In this document: positions 16,583 through 25,407 of the stretch, piece after piece
Position numbering within the stretch: position 1 is the stretch's first letter
Layout of the letters: the number at the start of each line of letters is the position of its first letter
NCBI RefSeq assembly: GCF_013141725.1
Contig: NZ_WHNZ01000007.1
Coordinates: forward strand, 62,001-126,000
Reading direction: 5' to 3'
DNA length: 64,000 bases
Origin: Paenibacillus planticolens
GTDB lineage: Bacteria > Bacillota > Bacilli > Paenibacillales > NBRC-103111
Position numbers and translations under genes: made by a program
The notes under the pieces: model-generated
What the model was told of the DNA's origin: nothing
The model's database searches: none
Seen by the model: the letters and a program-made list of their open reading frames with translations, nothing else

Positions 16583-17038
16583 TTAGAGCCTCGCAAACGT
16601 GATGTAATCGACTTGGGCAGGCTCCGCCGATTCGATCCGAAGTGCCCGGTTGATCTGTCCACGGTGATATTGCCCATGTAAGAGGACTTGCAACAAGATG
16701 TCCCGGACGGACGTTTGAAACGGAACCCCGCTCTGGTTTGCATAGTCGATCATCTCGTCCAACTTGGATTCCTCGAGCCCTTCGATATAGACGCGATATT
16801 GCTCGGCGTTATCTTCGAACATCGGCCTGATCGCTGTCAGGTCCTCCGCTTCCTCCCACAACGAATATTTCGCGCTTCCTTTGCTCTGCAATCGGGACAG
16901 CCAGACTCGTTCCGCGACCGCGACGTGCCGAACCAGCTTCAGAAGGTCCTTGTTCTTCGTCTCACTCTTCTCGAGCGCGTCCAAGATACGTCCGTCCGCC
17001 CAGTACAGGTGGTCCATCATACACTTAATCGTCTTCAT
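16583..17038 (-). CDS. DinB-family protein
   Basis: The 151-residue four-helix protein has histidines typical of the DinB metal site: H10 in MDHLYWAD, H38 in VRHVAVAERVW, and the late HGQYHRGQINR. GGGGGAA precedes the start. DinB-type proteins include thiol-dependent transferases such as bacillithiol transferases, but many members have no known role. It is a single gene. Confidence 0.9.
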   Translation of the reverse strand: MKTIKCMMDHLYWADGRILDALEKSETKNKDLLKLVRHVAVAERVWLSRLQSKGSAKYSLWEEAEDLTAIRPMFEDNAEQYRVYIEGLEESKLDEMIDYANQSGVPFQTSVRDILLQVLLHGQYHRGQINRALRIESAEPAQVDYITFARL

Positions 17039-17078
17039 TTTGGTTTCCCCCTCTTCGTCTTAAAAATCCATGGAATGC

Positions 17079-17828
17079 TTACATATGATTGAATTTATCA
17101 ATACTATCAAAAATTGATTTATCCAAGGAAGTAAAATGATCGCCCTCCATAAGAATAATGTCAACGTTCTTACCATTTTCTTTTGCTGTTTGAACGAAGG
17201 AGTAATTTTCTTTTAGGTGATCGTTATCCTTGTTACCGATATAAACAAATAATTTTTTTTGAATACTTTGCGTAAACTTATTCGGCGATCTCAGTGTCAC
17301 TTCATTCGCATCTTTAACGTTAAACGGTGCAACCTCATCCCAGCCGCTTTTTAAAAATGTTTCTTGATCTGGTGCTGCACCATAACTCGAAATTGCTTTA
17401 TATGGTGATGGCATCATAGATGTGAGCATAGAAATTGTTCCACCTGAACTATGTCCAGCTAGAAAAACTCGATCTGGATCCACTTCCTTTAATGTTAAAA
17501 GAAATTCTCCAGCCGAAATAACATCGTTAACTTCACCAAAAAAAAATTCAAAGTTTCCCGAATTTCCGTTCTCCCCTCTTAACATTGGGGCTAAAACTAT
17601 ATATCCTGCATCTTGAAATTTTTTTGCATCGATCCAATCATCCATCCCGAAAGCAAATCCTCCATGTACAATAGCAGGATGTTGCTCACTATCTCCAGGC
17701 AAATTAGATAACCAAGCTTTAAGGGTTAAATTACCTGACTTATACTTAATTTCCGATACACCTTTAGGAAGTGGATCGTTGATATATTCCTGAGGTGCTG
17801 GCCCCTTTGTAGAATCTACGATGTCCGA
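17079..17828 (-). pseudogene. 5'-truncated alpha/beta hydrolase (prolyl oligopeptidase-like)
   Basis: The frame is open from a TAA at 17829-17831 to the stop at 17079 and reads about 248 codons. The N-terminal region (SDIVDSTKGPAPQEY... to NLTLKAWLSNLPGD) clearly belongs to the protein but contains no start codon. Family members normally begin with a signal or lipoprotein segment, which is missing here. The catalytic parts are intact: nucleophile GHSSGG, acid in GNKDNDH and His in EGDHFTSL. A TTG at 17702 could give a shortened 207-residue product. The missing start lies at the border with the acetyltransferase gene, suggesting a deletion. Confidence 0.7.
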
Positions 17829-17850
17829 TTACACTATCCGGAGCGATTTT

Positions 17851-18354
17851 TCAAAGTCTTAGAACCATATAATCCTCATCAAAATATTTACCGTTGTACT
17901 TTAAGGCTCTCTGTTCCACACCATATACCTTGAACCCTAAAGAATCGTACAGTTTTCTTGCAATGACATTTTCGGATATAACTGCTAGGTTAATTTGCTC
18001 AATCCCCTCGCAATCTCTTGCTTTACTAATCAGTTCAAGCATCAGTGATTTTCCCAAACCTTGCCCACTCTTTTCCGGTGCTACAAACATCCCAAAAACA
18101 TTGCTTTTATGAGCAGTTTTTAAACCGCTCTCCCGTACAAAAGCTACGATTCCAACAAGCGAGCCACGATCATCAAAAGCCCCAAGTACAAACTTGTCTC
18201 TTGTTGGTTTTATTCGCTCAACAACAGTTTCAAGTGAAAATTCTACTTCTCGCTCATATGTAGAGCCAAAAGCCTCGGGGTTGATTTTCAAGGCACTTAA
18301 TCGTAGTTCTTGGTACAAACTAGCATCGTGCTCATCCAAAACTCGAATATTCAT
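17851..18354 (-). CDS. GNAT-family N-acetyltransferase
   Basis: 167 residues from the ATG at 18354, which follows AGGAGGAAAATTTT. The frame extends upstream but without a ribosome binding site. The fold is shown by the acetyl-CoA loop VAPEKSGQGLGKSLMLELI and the terminal pattern NLAVISENVIARKLYDSLGF. The early motif LRLSALKINPEAFGSTYERE is typical of a common Bacillales GNAT group. The substrate is unknown. It is divergent from the YheC/D-type gene. Confidence 0.9.
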   Translation of the reverse strand: MNIRVLDEHDASLYQELRLSALKINPEAFGSTYEREVEFSLETVVERIKPTRDKFVLGAFDDRGSLVGIVAFVRESGLKTAHKSNVFGMFVAPEKSGQGLGKSLMLELISKARDCEGIEQINLAVISENVIARKLYDSLGFKVYGVEQRALKYNGKYFDEDYMVLRL

Positions 18355-18528
18355 AAAATTTTCCTCCTGTGTCTCTTTGGTTTCAATTCTAACATAAACG
18401 ATAATCAACTTAACTACCGAATTAGTCTCCGTTAGAATTCCTACATTTAGGTAGAAGCCGTTCCAGGTAAACACTAAATGTATACCATAGTACAGGTGAT
18501 TCAATCCATTTGGTTGGAGGTTGTTCGT

Positions 18529-19269
18529 GTGAAAAAGGTAAAATACAAAATGGGGAAATTAGGAAAGTACATTTTCATGAAGAAATATAAGATGATAAGC
18601 TCTTTTTTACCGGACACTCGAAAAGCAACTTTGTCTAACATAAAAACAATGCTGAGAATGTATGGCTCAGTCTACTTAAAACCTGATGAGGGAACAGGCG
18701 GACATGGGATATATAAAATTACTGAGGAAAAAAACAACTTTGTTTTTCACACCGGATCGAATGTACGTAATTATAACTCCTTAAATGTCTTAGTTAATTC
18801 GATTCAAAAGAAACTAATTAGGGATAAATATATTGTCCAAGAAAGAATTATTTTGTTGAAATATAAAAATCGTCCGTTTGATATCAGGGTTATGTTACAA
18901 AAGAATGAAAAAGGAACATTGGATGTTACTGGGATTATTGGAAGACAAGCAAAACGAAATAAAATAGTAACAAATTATCATTCGGGTGGAACTCCACTGC
19001 CTATAGATACCTTGCTCAAGCCACATCTGAATGACGAATCGCGGAAACAGTACATTCAAACCATTGAGAGTTTAGGGAAAGATGCAAGCGCTGTTCTTAG
19101 TAAAAGTTATAGAAGTAAACGAGCATTCGGAGTTGATATAGCAATTGATCATAAAATGAAACCCTGGGTCCTGGAGATTAACACACAGCCCGATATGAGC
19201 ATCTTTAACACTTTGAAAAACAAAACGATGTACCAAAGGATTCTCAGATACGCAAAAATTAAAAGATGA
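18529..19269 (+). CDS. YheC/YheD-family (ATP-grasp-like) protein
   Basis: 246 residues from the GTG at 18529, 8 nt after GGAGG. Typical parts are YLKPDEGTGGHGIYK, RPFDIRVMLQKN, IGRQAKRNKIVTNYHSGG and FGVDIAIDHKMKPWVLEINT, the last being the metal-binding end of an ATP-grasp domain. YheC and YheD are endospore coat-associated proteins of B. subtilis. It forms a coupled pair with the next gene (ATGA overlap), so ligase-like and amidohydrolase-like activities may work on one compound. Confidence 0.85.
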   Translation: MKKVKYKMGKLGKYIFMKKYKMISSFLPDTRKATLSNIKTMLRMYGSVYLKPDEGTGGHGIYKITEEKNNFVFHTGSNVRNYNSLNVLVNSIQKKLIRDKYIVQERIILLKYKNRPFDIRVMLQKNEKGTLDVTGIIGRQAKRNKIVTNYHSGGTPLPIDTLLKPHLNDESRKQYIQTIESLGKDASAVLSKSYRSKRAFGVDIAIDHKMKPWVLEINTQPDMSIFNTLKNKTMYQRILRYAKIKR

Positions 19270-19979
19270 GCAGTAAGTACCCGGGAGATGGTTCGTTTAT
19301 GAATATTAAAAAACACCTGTTGGCAAAAGCCACCAGGTTCGAAACCCCTTTTTATGTCGTTAGCGGAAGCTCAAAAGGACAAACGATGATGATAACTGCC
19401 GGAGTTCACGGGAAAGAAATTGCCAGTATACGTGCAGCTAATAAACTTGTACGTCTACTGAAGGAAAACAGGCTCCAGATCAAACGCGGAACTCTGGTGA
19501 TTGTACCGATAGTCAATCGTCAGGCTTATAAGAGGCGAATCAGGGGGATTCCCGATCTGAACCGGACATTTCCGCGAAAATGGAAAGATTCTGCCCGTCA
19601 TCCGCTGTCTGCTTCATTATTTCAATTAGCTAAGCAATTTCAGCCATCGTGGTATGTTGATCTGCATGAAGCCAACGGCTTGTCCCAATTAAACCCAAAA
19701 GCGTTGGGACAGACATTGATTGCAAATCCTAATAGCACAGCAATTCCTACAATCAAGCGAGTAGCATCACATTTGAATCAATCTATTGTTCAAAAATCAA
19801 GAAAGTTTAAAGTGCGCTTGCGAAAATTACCTGGCTCAGGCCGCCATGCTGCATATCGATTGTTGAAAGCAAAAGCAGTTACCGCCGAAACGTGCTGGAG
19901 CCTGCCAATGGTGACCCGAGTAAAATTTCAGATGAAAATACTGGAATTCATATTAGCTGAAGCGAACATGATCAAATAA
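19266..19979 (+). CDS. Succinylglutamate desuccinylase/aspartoacylase-family hydrolase
   Basis: 237 residues. The zinc site of the M14-like AstE/AspA family is visible: GVHGKEIAS (H and E ligands), the arginine/asparagine substrate motif DLNRTFP, and the second ligand DLHEANG. Deacylation of an N-acyl amino acid is the family activity; the true substrate is unknown. The start at 19266 overlaps the previous stop; an ATG at 19299 after GGGAG is an alternative. Paired with the YheC/D-like gene. Confidence 0.82.
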   Translation: MSSKYPGDGSFMNIKKHLLAKATRFETPFYVVSGSSKGQTMMITAGVHGKEIASIRAANKLVRLLKENRLQIKRGTLVIVPIVNRQAYKRRIRGIPDLNRTFPRKWKDSARHPLSASLFQLAKQFQPSWYVDLHEANGLSQLNPKALGQTLIANPNSTAIPTIKRVASHLNQSIVQKSRKFKVRLRKLPGSGRHAAYRLLKAKAVTAETCWSLPMVTRVKFQMKILEFILAEANMIK

Positions 19980-20012
19980 AAGAGAACAGGCCACCGTTGC
20001 AGTCTGCTCCCT
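19976..20012. terminator. Shared terminator between converging units
   Basis: GGGAGCAG pairs with CTGTTCTC, followed on the minus strand by TTTTATTT; the plus strand has TTTTTG after the stem. It separates the AstE-like gene and the exporter operon. Confidence 0.6.
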
Positions 20013-20052
20013 GGTTTTTGTTGACCACTATCAATGCCTACAAACATTAAGC

Positions 20053-20817
20053 TCAATTCCGTTTGTAGGCGCGCACCGCAAATAGATAGGCGACGATCAT
20101 TATCCCTAAGCACCACGCTAAAGCGACCCAGATATCATTGCCTACCGGTTGATTTGCCAATAGTGCACGGATGGTTTCTACGATAGAGGTCACCGGCTGA
20201 TTTTCGGCAAAAGCCCGAACCACTTTCGGCATCGAGTCGGTCGGCACGAAGGCAGAACTGATAAACGGCAGGAAGATTAACGGATAGGAAAAGGCGCTTG
20301 CACCTTCCATCGTTTTTGCGGATAGTCCGGCAATGGCCGCGATCCAAGTCAAAGCCAGCGTAAACAGCACGAGTATACCGGCTACGGCAAGCCAAGACAG
20401 TACCCCTGCCGACGAGCGAAAGCCCATAATGAGCGCTACGAGAATGATGACGACAACAGAAATGACGTTGGATACCATCGAGGTCAGCACATGCCCCCAT
20501 AGGACAGTGGAACGCGCAATCGGCATGGAGTGGAACCGCTCAATGATGCCCCTTTGCTTATCCATAAACAGGCGGTAACCGACGTAAGCCACCCCGCTAG
20601 CGATAGCCATAAGCAGTATGCCAGGCAACAGGTAGTTCACATAGTTATCCGTACCGGTTTCGATTGCGTCGCCAAACACATATACGAACAGCAGCATCAT
20701 GGCAATCGGAGTTAGGCAGACCGTGAAAATGGTGTCCATACTGCGGAAAATGTGGCGCATGGAACGTCCAAGCATAACGCTCATGTCGCTGAAAAAATGT
20801 TTTTTTGCCGTCTCCAT
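20053..20817 (-). CDS. ABC-2 type exporter permease (DrrB-like)
   Basis: The 254-residue protein has six membrane segments and the ABC-2 pattern: a start with SDMSVMLGRSMRHIFRS, MDKQRGIIERFHSMPIARST before the third segment, and SSAFVPTDSMPKVVRAFAENQPVT near the end. DrrB-type permeases export drugs or lipids with a DrrA-type ATPase. Its ATG directly follows the ATPase stop codon with no gap. Last gene of the padR operon. Confidence 0.9.
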   Translation of the reverse strand: METAKKHFFSDMSVMLGRSMRHIFRSMDTIFTVCLTPIAMMLLFVYVFGDAIETGTDNYVNYLLPGILLMAIASGVAYVGYRLFMDKQRGIIERFHSMPIARSTVLWGHVLTSMVSNVISVVVIILVALIMGFRSSAGVLSWLAVAGILVLFTLALTWIAAIAGLSAKTMEGASAFSYPLIFLPFISSAFVPTDSMPKVVRAFAENQPVTSIVETIRALLANQPVGNDIWVALAWCLGIMIVAYLFAVRAYKRN

Positions 20818-21576
20818 TTACATGGCCTCCTTTTTACCGATGATTGCGAGGAATACTTCCTCTAAAGTCGGCTGTTTTTCAACATACTCTACCTTCCCTT
20901 TCGGGAACAGCTTTTTCAGCTCCGTGAGCGTACCGCCGGCGATAATCCTGCCCTCGTGCAGAATGGCAATTCGGTCGGCAAGCTGCTCGGCTTCCTCTAA
21001 ATACTGCGTGGTCAGGAATACCGTCGTGCCGCCGTCGGCAAGCTCCTTTACAATCTTCCAAACTTCGATACGCGCCTCAGGATCAAGCCCGGTGGTTGGC
21101 TCGTCGAGGAAAATGATCTGCGGTTTTCCCACAAGGCCCAGAGCAATGTCGAGCCTGCGGCGCATACCACCCGAATAAGTTGATGGCTTACGGTCAGCCG
21201 CGTCAGATAAGCCGAAACGTTTCAACAAATCGTCCGCAACTTGACGCGGATGATCCAGATGCCGCAGCTTGGCAATCATGATCAGATTTTCCCGCCCGGT
21301 CAAAATCTCATCCACCGCCGCAAATTGCCCGGTCAGACTGATCGCATGCCGTACATTCTCGGGTTTTGACGCGACGTCAAATCCGTTAACGAAGGCTGTG
21401 CCTCCGTCCTGTTTGAGCAGTGTGGTGAGAATTCTGACAATCGTCGTCTTGCCCGCTCCGTTGGAGCCAAGCAGGGCGTAAATTTCCCCCCGCTTCACTT
21501 CAAAATCGACGCCTTTTAGGACTTCTGTATCCTTGAAAGACTTTCGCAGACCTTTCACTTCAATTGCTTTTTCCAT
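20818..21576 (-). CDS. ABC exporter ATPase (DrrA-like)
   Basis: 252 residues with Walker A GSNGAGKTT, signature YSGGMRRRLDIALGL, Walker B IIFLDEPTTGLD and the H-loop region TTQYLEEAEQLADRI. These features fit the daunorubicin-resistance (DrrA) group. The product energises the adjacent permease for export. GGGGGACG precedes the start. Fourth gene of the operon. Confidence 0.93.
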   Translation of the reverse strand: MEKAIEVKGLRKSFKDTEVLKGVDFEVKRGEIYALLGSNGAGKTTIVRILTTLLKQDGGTAFVNGFDVASKPENVRHAISLTGQFAAVDEILTGRENLIMIAKLRHLDHPRQVADDLLKRFGLSDAADRKPSTYSGGMRRRLDIALGLVGKPQIIFLDEPTTGLDPEARIEVWKIVKELADGGTTVFLTTQYLEEAEQLADRIAILHEGRIIAGGTLTELKKLFPKGKVEYVEKQPTLEEVFLAIIGKKEAM

Positions 21577-21591
21577 CGCGACGTCCCCCTT

Positions 21592-21942
21592 TTACTTTTT
21601 CTTATCCGAAACCTTTTTCATGGCTTTACTAACTTCTTGGCTAACAGATTCTTGATAGATATCAGCGTAAGTTTTTGAATCTTTGATTAGATCGTCGCAG
21701 AAAGCCGCTACGTCACTGCCCGTCACTTCGAGCACGCCTTTCCCCGAGGCCGCTCCCTCTTCAAAAAGATCGATAATCCCCGAGATCAAACCCGTCCCCT
21801 CGGTCAGCTCAAGAGGGCCGACCTTAAAGAGATATTTTTGCATCTCTTTATAAACAATCTGATAATCTTGCGGGAGCGCTTTGACACGCGCCACGAGCGC
21901 TCGCCACTCTTTTTTGCCTTCGATGATATCTCGTATTTTCAT
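21592..21942 (-). CDS. DUF1048-family protein (second copy)
   Basis: 116 residues, with W18RAL, ALPQDYQIVYKEMQKYL and FCDDLIKDSKTYADIYQE, typical of DUF1048. Such proteins are small helical partners almost always encoded between a PadR regulator and a DrrAB exporter. It is a diverged paralogue of the gene just upstream. The function is unknown. Confidence 0.88.
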   Translation of the reverse strand: MKIRDIIEGKKEWRALVARVKALPQDYQIVYKEMQKYLFKVGPLELTEGTGLISGIIDLFEEGAASGKGVLEVTGSDVAAFCDDLIKDSKTYADIYQESVSQEVSKAMKKVSDKKK

Positions 21943-21954
21943 GTTATCCTCCTC

Positions 21955-22302
21955 CTATTTACCTAATTTTTTAGCGATATTATGGTTGAGTTGCTCGCGC
22001 CACTTGTCGCGAAGAGACTTCGCCCCTTCTTCGCCAGCCAGCGCTGAACAGAAGCCTTTGATATCGTCACCCAAAACCTCTTGGACACTCTGACCGTCCG
22101 CCGCTGATTCTTCCAGCAGGCCAAGCACACCGTCAAGAATTGGCATAAGATTGCGACCGGTGAAATCGGAGTGCGGCCAAAGATTGACATTAATTTTTTC
22201 CCATGCCGCTTGATAATCAGCCGGCAGCTTTTTAACTCGCGAATCAAAAGTCTTGAATTCTTTCGTCATGTCGCTGCCGGTGATTTTTTCCCAAAAATTC
22301 AT
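21955..22302 (-). CDS. DUF1048-family protein (first copy)
   Basis: 115 residues; the shared pattern with the next gene is KKLPADYQAAWEKI.VNLWP, then LLEESAADGQSVQEVLGDD and FCSALAGEEG. Its start overlaps the padR stop by 4 nt (ATGA), showing coupling. Two consecutive copies are common in this exporter operon type. Confidence 0.88.
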   Translation of the reverse strand: MNFWEKITGSDMTKEFKTFDSRVKKLPADYQAAWEKINVNLWPHSDFTGRNLMPILDGVLGLLEESAADGQSVQEVLGDDIKGFCSALAGEEGAKSLRDKWREQLNHNIAKKLGK

Positions 22303-22628
22303 TGTTCATTCTTCTTTAGCTCGTTAATTTTTGATGAAACGAACTCCCATTTTTCCCAGATCCTTCGCAGCTCTTCGCGCCCCGCATCGTTGATCGCAAA
22401 AAACTTTCGCGGCGGTCCCATGTCAGAGGGCTTCTTGGTGATCTCCACCAACTTGTTTTTTTCAAGTCGGATCAGGATGGTATACACCGTTCCCTCCACA
22501 ACATCTGTGAAGCCGAGGGCGTTCAGCCGCCGCGTGATTTCGTATCCGTAGGTTTCTTTGCGGCTTATAATTTCAAGGACACAGCCCTCAAGCACGCCTT
22601 TGAGCATTTCTGTTAAGTTTTCCAGCAC
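22299..22628 (-). CDS. PadR-family transcriptional regulator
   Basis: About 109 residues from a GTG at 22628 (AAAGG 6 nt upstream; another GTG at 22634 is too close to it). The winged helix is clear: LKGVLEGCVLEII, YGYEITRRLNALGF, EGTVYTILIRLEKNKLVE, MGPPRKFFAIND. PadR proteins usually repress their own exporter operon and release on drug binding. First gene of the padR-DUF1048-DUF1048-ABC operon. Confidence 0.93.
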   Translation of the reverse strand: MLENLTEMLKGVLEGCVLEIISRKETYGYEITRRLNALGFTDVVEGTVYTILIRLEKNKLVEITKKPSDMGPPRKFFAINDAGREELRRIWEKWEFVSSKINELKKNEQ

Positions 22629-22683
22629 AATCACCCTTTGCTATTCTGTACGACTTGTATGCAGTATTACTGACTACTGATAT

Positions 22684-22712
22684 AAAGTAACACGTAGTAG
22701 TTGCATTGTCAA
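22684..22712 (-). promoter_or_regulatory. Promoter of the padR exporter operon
   Basis: TTGACA (22707-22712), 17-nt spacer, TACTTT (22684-22689). Repeated GTAGT/ACTAC and AGTA/TACT blocks overlap and follow the -10 element and are candidates for PadR binding. Confidence 0.7.
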
Positions 22713-22792
22713 TAGCATATGCCCTGACATGGATATTAATATCAAAAGATGAGTCATTTACACTGAAAGCAATACACTCTTAGCAAAAATCA

Positions 22793-22817
22793 ACCACTAG
22801 CCCTCGCTGGTGGTTTT
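22793..22817. terminator. Bidirectional hairpin
   Basis: AACCACTAGC pairs with GCTGGTGGTT (one G-U), with TTTTT after it on the plus strand and GATTTTT on the minus strand. It lies between the 62-residue gene and the padR promoter. Confidence 0.6.
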
Positions 22818-22823
22818 TCACAT

Positions 22824-22849
22824 TAAAAAAGCCGCTTCGTATGAGCGGC
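22824..22849 (-). terminator. Terminator of the 62-residue gene
   Basis: GCCGCT/AGCGGC stem with TTTTTTAATG on the minus strand, beginning right at the gene's stop codon. Confidence 0.75.
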
Positions 22850-23038
22850 CTAACATTCCGGGCTTATTAAAGCTATTTTCACGCTTGTGGCGCCTTCTTT
22901 TTCCATAACGATCTCTTTTGCTTTTTCTACGATCTCCGACTCCACATCACTATCGATGTCGACTTGAATCGACCCTTTGTACATTTTTGTTGACCCCTGA
23001 CCAGGTTTGGTAAAGTGATAATCAACCATGTAGATCAT
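22850..23038 (-). CDS. 62-residue hypothetical protein
   Basis: GGAGG stands 10 nt before the ATG. The short protein has a beta-alpha-beta look (MVDYHFTKPGQGSTKMYKG, then IVEKAKEIVMEKEGATSVKI). No family is recognised. A dedicated terminator supports it as a real single gene. Confidence 0.65.
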   Translation of the reverse strand: MIYMVDYHFTKPGQGSTKMYKGSIQVDIDSDVESEIVEKAKEIVMEKEGATSVKIALISPEC

Positions 23039-23174
23039 CCCTCATGCGCCTCCTAAAATTTGGTGTTTTTACATTATCGCATTCTAGACAATGAGAAGCA
23101 AACATGATATCCTTCTGATCGCAGCGGATACAGCCCCAATCGTCATAATGTCGTGGACGATGGCCGTTTAAGTA

Positions 23175-23528
23175 TCAATCTTCATGAGCAAGAATGTTGA
23201 TAAGCTTACCGAACGGGTCACGGACATAGAATCGTCGAACGCCCCAAGGCTCATCAACAGGTCCATATTCTATCGGAAATCCAGCTCTCTTCATGCCGTC
23301 TAATGTTGCATCGACATCATCGACTTCAATCGATAGATCAGGCGTAGGCGTTTCTGAGCCACCCTGTGAGGCGAAACTAATTTGAATGCTCATCTCCTCG
23401 TTTAAACCATAAGTTCTGATCCAACCATGATCCATCATCAAATCAAGTCCAAGCACATCCTGGTAAAAGCATTTAGCTGCCTCGATATCCTTCGTATTTA
23501 TATTAGCGACGATTCGTTTGACCTTCAT
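23175..23528 (-). CDS. VOC-family (glyoxalase-like) protein
   Basis: 117 residues with the paired beta-alpha-beta-beta-beta units of the vicinal oxygen chelate fold: ANINTKDIEAAKCFYQDVLG at the start and DPFGKLINILA at the end. AGGAGGTTTGAA precedes the ATG. Members are isomerases, dioxygenases or antibiotic-binding proteins; which one is not clear. Confidence 0.88.
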   Translation of the reverse strand: MKVKRIVANINTKDIEAAKCFYQDVLGLDLMMDHGWIRTYGLNEEMSIQISFASQGGSETPTPDLSIEVDDVDATLDGMKRAGFPIEYGPVDEPWGVRRFYVRDPFGKLINILAHED

Positions 23529-23586
23529 TTCAAACCTCCTAGATATAAGCAGACTTGTCCTTCAATATAAAAGAGAATCTATATTA

Positions 23587-23982
23587 CTATCCTTCAACTA
23601 ATTGATAGAATCGAATGTCCCCTCCATCTGTTTCAGCTATTAGTATGTCATTTCGCTCTTTAACACGAAAGATCTTTGTTCCGACTGCCAGTTTATTTGC
23701 AGTTCCGTTTTTAAATGCTTTACCATTATTACTTTGGTGAGTAATTTCAGTTACTTGTATGTCTTTGGATAATTTCAACTCGTCAACCCAAGGAATTCCT
23801 GCATTATATACGGTGTCCTTACACATAAAAATATTAGCATTCGGATCCATTTTTAAAACTTCTTGTACAGTTGGATTTCCAATTGTTTTAGTCTTTTCTG
23901 AAGTAATTAATATTTCATCTTTCGTGCACCCTGTTGTTGTAATGAAACACATTAACAAAAGAATAAACACAAGTATCCTCAC
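23587..23982 (-). CDS. Putative lipoprotein
   Basis: A GTG at 23982 follows GAAGGAGGG and gives 131 residues. The N-terminus VRILVFILLLMCFITTTGC is a lipoprotein signal with Cys19 as the lipidated residue. The mature part is small and beta-rich, with no recognised family. It would sit on the outer face of the cytoplasmic membrane. Confidence 0.7.
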   Translation of the reverse strand: MRILVFILLLMCFITTTGCTKDEILITSEKTKTIGNPTVQEVLKMDPNANIFMCKDTVYNAGIPWVDELKLSKDIQVTEITHQSNNGKAFKNGTANKLAVGTKIFRVKERNDILIAETDGGDIRFYQLVEG

Positions 23983-24058
23983 GCACTTCCCTCCTTCAAT
24001 AAAATGATGGGATAATTTTCTATACATAAGGACGCTAATATTATTCCGAATGTTGCGT

Positions 24059-24120
24059 TGCCCGTTACTTCAATAAAAAAGAGCAGTTGCCGGCCGCTGC
24101 ATTCTGTTATTGAACTAACG
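24059..24120 (-). repeat. Interspersed terminator repeat, copy 1
   Basis: On the minus strand: GTTAGTTCAATAA, a GC-rich hairpin ending in CTGCTCTTTTTT, then TTATTGAAGTAACGGGCA. The outer 13-nt arms are inverted repeats with one mismatch. It follows the immunity-like gene and shares the TAACGGGCA end with copies 3 and 4. Confidence 0.65.
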
Positions 24121-24153
24121 TGTCCCGTTATGTTCCATTTTCAGGCTTATGCC

Positions 24154-24831
24154 TTAGTCCATTAAATTGGATGAAGTCCAAACGATTTTTCTATTGTTTA
24201 ACATTCCATCATCCCACTTATCTTTAATCCAATTCAATTTTTCACCAAAACACATATGGAAGTACTCGGTAGACTTTTTTTTATGCTGACTGAACTTAAG
24301 TACCAAGAAGCATTCTTTTTGGGTGAGAATCACCCGTAGATACCCAAGATTATTTGAAAGTTTCATTAACAATATTTTTTCGGGGTTAGAAAATAAAGGC
24401 TTAATAACTGAATTACCGTTTTCATCAAAGCCAATCCACCGTTTAGGTGTAGATTGATCGTTAATATGGAAATATATATTCTCATCAGAAAGTATTGAAC
24501 TAACACAATTCTGGATTTTTAAATTATTAAATTCTTCATAAAAACGAAAAAATTCGTCAAAACTTGTTTCTTCATCATAATTGTTCTTTTCGAAAATCAT
24601 GTTGTACCAACCTGATGTGGACTCATGATAACCTAATTTAACCCGTACATATTCATGAAAAAAATGAAAAGGTAACGGAAATAAGTTCGAATACTCTTCA
24701 ACAATCTTATAAACAAACTCTGCATGCGAAAAGCCATGAATAAATCCATGTAGTATTGTAAAGTTCTTCTTCCCTAAATACAAAGCAGGCTTTTCCTTTA
24801 TAAAGTTCATTTCTGAAATGAAATTTGACAT
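24154..24831 (-). CDS. Hypothetical protein, immunity-like
   Basis: 225 residues from the ATG at 24831 (GGAGGGTGTT upstream). The first third, FIKEKPALYLGKKNFTILHG, later STSGWYNMIFEK and SFDEFFRFYEEF, follows a pattern I know from orphan proteins that often sit near polymorphic toxins and are suspected immunity proteins. No toxin gene is adjacent. That function is inference only. Confidence 0.6.
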   Translation of the reverse strand: MSNFISEMNFIKEKPALYLGKKNFTILHGFIHGFSHAEFVYKIVEEYSNLFPLPFHFFHEYVRVKLGYHESTSGWYNMIFEKNNYDEETSFDEFFRFYEEFNNLKIQNCVSSILSDENIYFHINDQSTPKRWIGFDENGNSVIKPLFSNPEKILLMKLSNNLGYLRVILTQKECFLVLKFSQHKKKSTEYFHMCFGEKLNWIKDKWDDGMLNNRKIVWTSSNLMD

Positions 24832-24931
24832 AACACCCTCCAAATCTTTGTTTGTTGGAGACGTTCAACCAGTCTTTGATGTTAATCTTAATTTCCACAT
24901 TCTAAGTATATTTTTCCTGCTTCTGATCAAC

Positions 24932-25162
24932 TTACTTCCTCTCCTCGGGTGCTTTGTCATTATTCATTTTTGCAAGTATCTTTTGCAAGGTTGAATTAAT
25001 ATTCAACAAAGCCATGAAAACAAATCCTAACATAATAAAAGTAATTATTTCTCGGGTGAAAATAGATATGCCAGCTAAAATAATTGCATAAAGTACGTAT
25101 AACCCATTATTATAGAACTTCAATTCAAACACGCCCCTCCTAAAATGCAATCCATTTTTCAT
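24932..25162 (-). CDS. Small membrane protein
   Basis: Up to 76 residues with two hydrophobic stretches (YVLYAIILAGISIF and IITFIMLGFVFMALL) and a charged tail KMNNDKAPEERK. The ATG at 25162 has no ribosome binding site, while AGGAGG just before an in-frame GTG about 36 nt downstream suggests a start there or at the following TTG. No family is recognised. Confidence 0.5.
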   Translation of the reverse strand: MKNGLHFRRGVFELKFYNNGLYVLYAIILAGISIFTREIITFIMLGFVFMALLNINSTLQKILAKMNNDKAPEERK

Positions 25163-25208
25163 AATTTTACCATGTTATTATCTTGTTCAAGTAAGAATTT
25201 TACAATGC

Positions 25209-25291
25209 AATTGCGTTGTTCTGTCGAATCGCTTAATGACAAAAAGAGCAGCTGCCTCGGCGATCTGCTCCTTGGTAATTGCTAACGTTCA
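25209..25291 (-). repeat. Interspersed terminator repeat, copy 2
   Basis: The minus strand has GAACGTTAGC, then GGAGCAGATC...GCAGCTGCTCTTTTT, then AACAACGCAA. The hairpin and T-run look like a terminator; the flanks are diverged from other copies. Confidence 0.5.
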
Positions 25292-25407
25292 CTGTTAGTT
25301 CAAAGATAACGTATGTATTTTAAAAGGAAAATCATATTCGTAGCATAAATCAGTTTATTTTCCATATCAGGTTTGGGTGAGTTATCAAGATTAATCCTTA
25401 TTGAAAT

